This document shows positions 63,824 through 64,000 of a DNA stretch of 64,000 bases, piece after piece (position 1 is the stretch's first letter; the number at the start of each line of letters is the position of its first letter). Source of the DNA: Actinomadura sp. WMMA1423 (GTDB lineage: Bacteria; Actinomycetota; Actinomycetes; Streptosporangiales; Streptosporangiaceae). The stretch is from NCBI RefSeq assembly GCF_006547145.1, contig NZ_CP041244.1, positions 3,224,001 through 3,288,000 on the forward strand, in the 5' to 3' direction. The translations under genes were made by a program, and so were the position numbers. The notes below the pieces were generated by a model that saw only the letters and a program-made list of their open reading frames with translations, was not told where the DNA came from and did not search any database.

Positions 63824-64000
63824 GGCGCGCGCCGCGGCGTCCGGCCGTCCTCGCGGGAGCCCTGGCCCTCGCCCTCGCCGTCCCCGTCGTGGCGGGGACC
63901 GGCGTCGCCGGGGCCGACCCCAGCGTGCCGGACCAGAACCTCGCCCAGAGCGTCCTCTCCATCGGCGCCGGCACCGCCGTGTACGGCATCGACCTCCGGC
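63820..64000 (+). CDS. Secreted protein, N-terminal part (runs off window), possibly OmpA-like
   Basis: GTG at 63820 within the previous stop (GTGA). The visible 60 codons give a signal peptide (RRAPRRPAVLAGALALALAVPVVAG) and the mature start ADPSVPDQNLAQSVLSIGAG, then TAVYGIDLR. In actinomycetes a protein with such a VYGI opening and coupled to a lipoprotein often has a C-terminal OmpA peptidoglycan-binding domain. The remaining part is outside the window, so that is only a guess. Confidence 0.6.
   Translation, partial: MRRAPRRPAVLAGALALALAVPVVAGTGVAGADPSVPDQNLAQSVLSIGAGTAVYGIDLR

Overview
The window is high-GC DNA of a mycelial actinomycete, most likely Actinomadura or a close relative (Thermomonosporaceae/Streptosporangiales). 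This rests on strong G/C third-position bias, several Scr1-type (DUF5753) regulator/DUF397 pairs, a mycothiol gene (mshB), a VMAP-type conflict operon, many one- and two-component regulators and dense secretome genes. The genus is inferred; there is no rRNA or tRNA in the window to test it.

Layout. 0-2.4 kb: the start of a zinc-type oxidoreductase, a lipoprotein, a secreted Gly-rich protein, and an RsbW-like ATPase with a small partner. 2.4-10.1 kb: an accessory, visibly decaying island. It holds three DUF397 genes, one frameshifted and one intact DUF5753 regulator, DUF6879, a radical SAM enzyme, a DnaQ-like exonuclease, an aldo/keto reductase broken by an in-frame TGA, scraps of a thymidylate-kinase-like gene, and an XRE/ImmA pair. 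A ~193-bp direct repeat (3739-3931 and 8854-9046) brackets 4.9 kb of it. 10.3-20.3 kb: a MOSC-ferredoxin reductase fusion, a muconolactone isomerase/DUF3237 fusion, an apparently orphaned histidine kinase with a 15-codon scrap of a response regulator, a GT-C membrane glycosyltransferase, a lipoprotein, IclR, MmcQ and DUF302 genes.

20.4-28.1 kb is the most striking part: a four-gene vWA-MoxR-VMAP ternary conflict operon (Trypco1, trypsin-VMAP, MoxR ATPase, SAV_2336/vWA-like protein). The last protein, 1541 aa, is fused to an EccC-like chain of three FtsK-type ATPase modules. Only the third keeps a P-loop, and the second carries an inserted peptide resembling the N-terminal domain of 2-oxoglutarate dehydrogenase E1.

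28.1-48.5 kb: TetR with a Cmx-type exporter, a secreted protein, an M6 metalloprotease, RraA, Lrp with rocD, an LCP protein, PadR with a DHA2 exporter, mshB with DUF6113, a Ser/Thr kinase, an S9 peptidase, and a heterodimeric ABC exporter in which only one composite ATP site looks competent.

48.8-62.1 kb: a SpoIIE phosphatase/receiver fusion and two different succinate dehydrogenases. One is a cytochrome b558-type sdhCAB on the + strand; the other is an Sdh1-type operon on the - strand, like the mycobacterial one. Between them lie an arginase-fold gene, a cyclase-like/TPR protein, a LysR and a Crp/Fnr regulator. 62.4-64 kb: an XRE regulator with a repeated CATWTGTGA motif around it, a lipoprotein and the beginning of a secreted protein that runs off the window.

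I saw no tRNA, rRNA, CRISPR array or complete insertion sequence. Predicted terminators and operators are from inspection for inverted repeats only.
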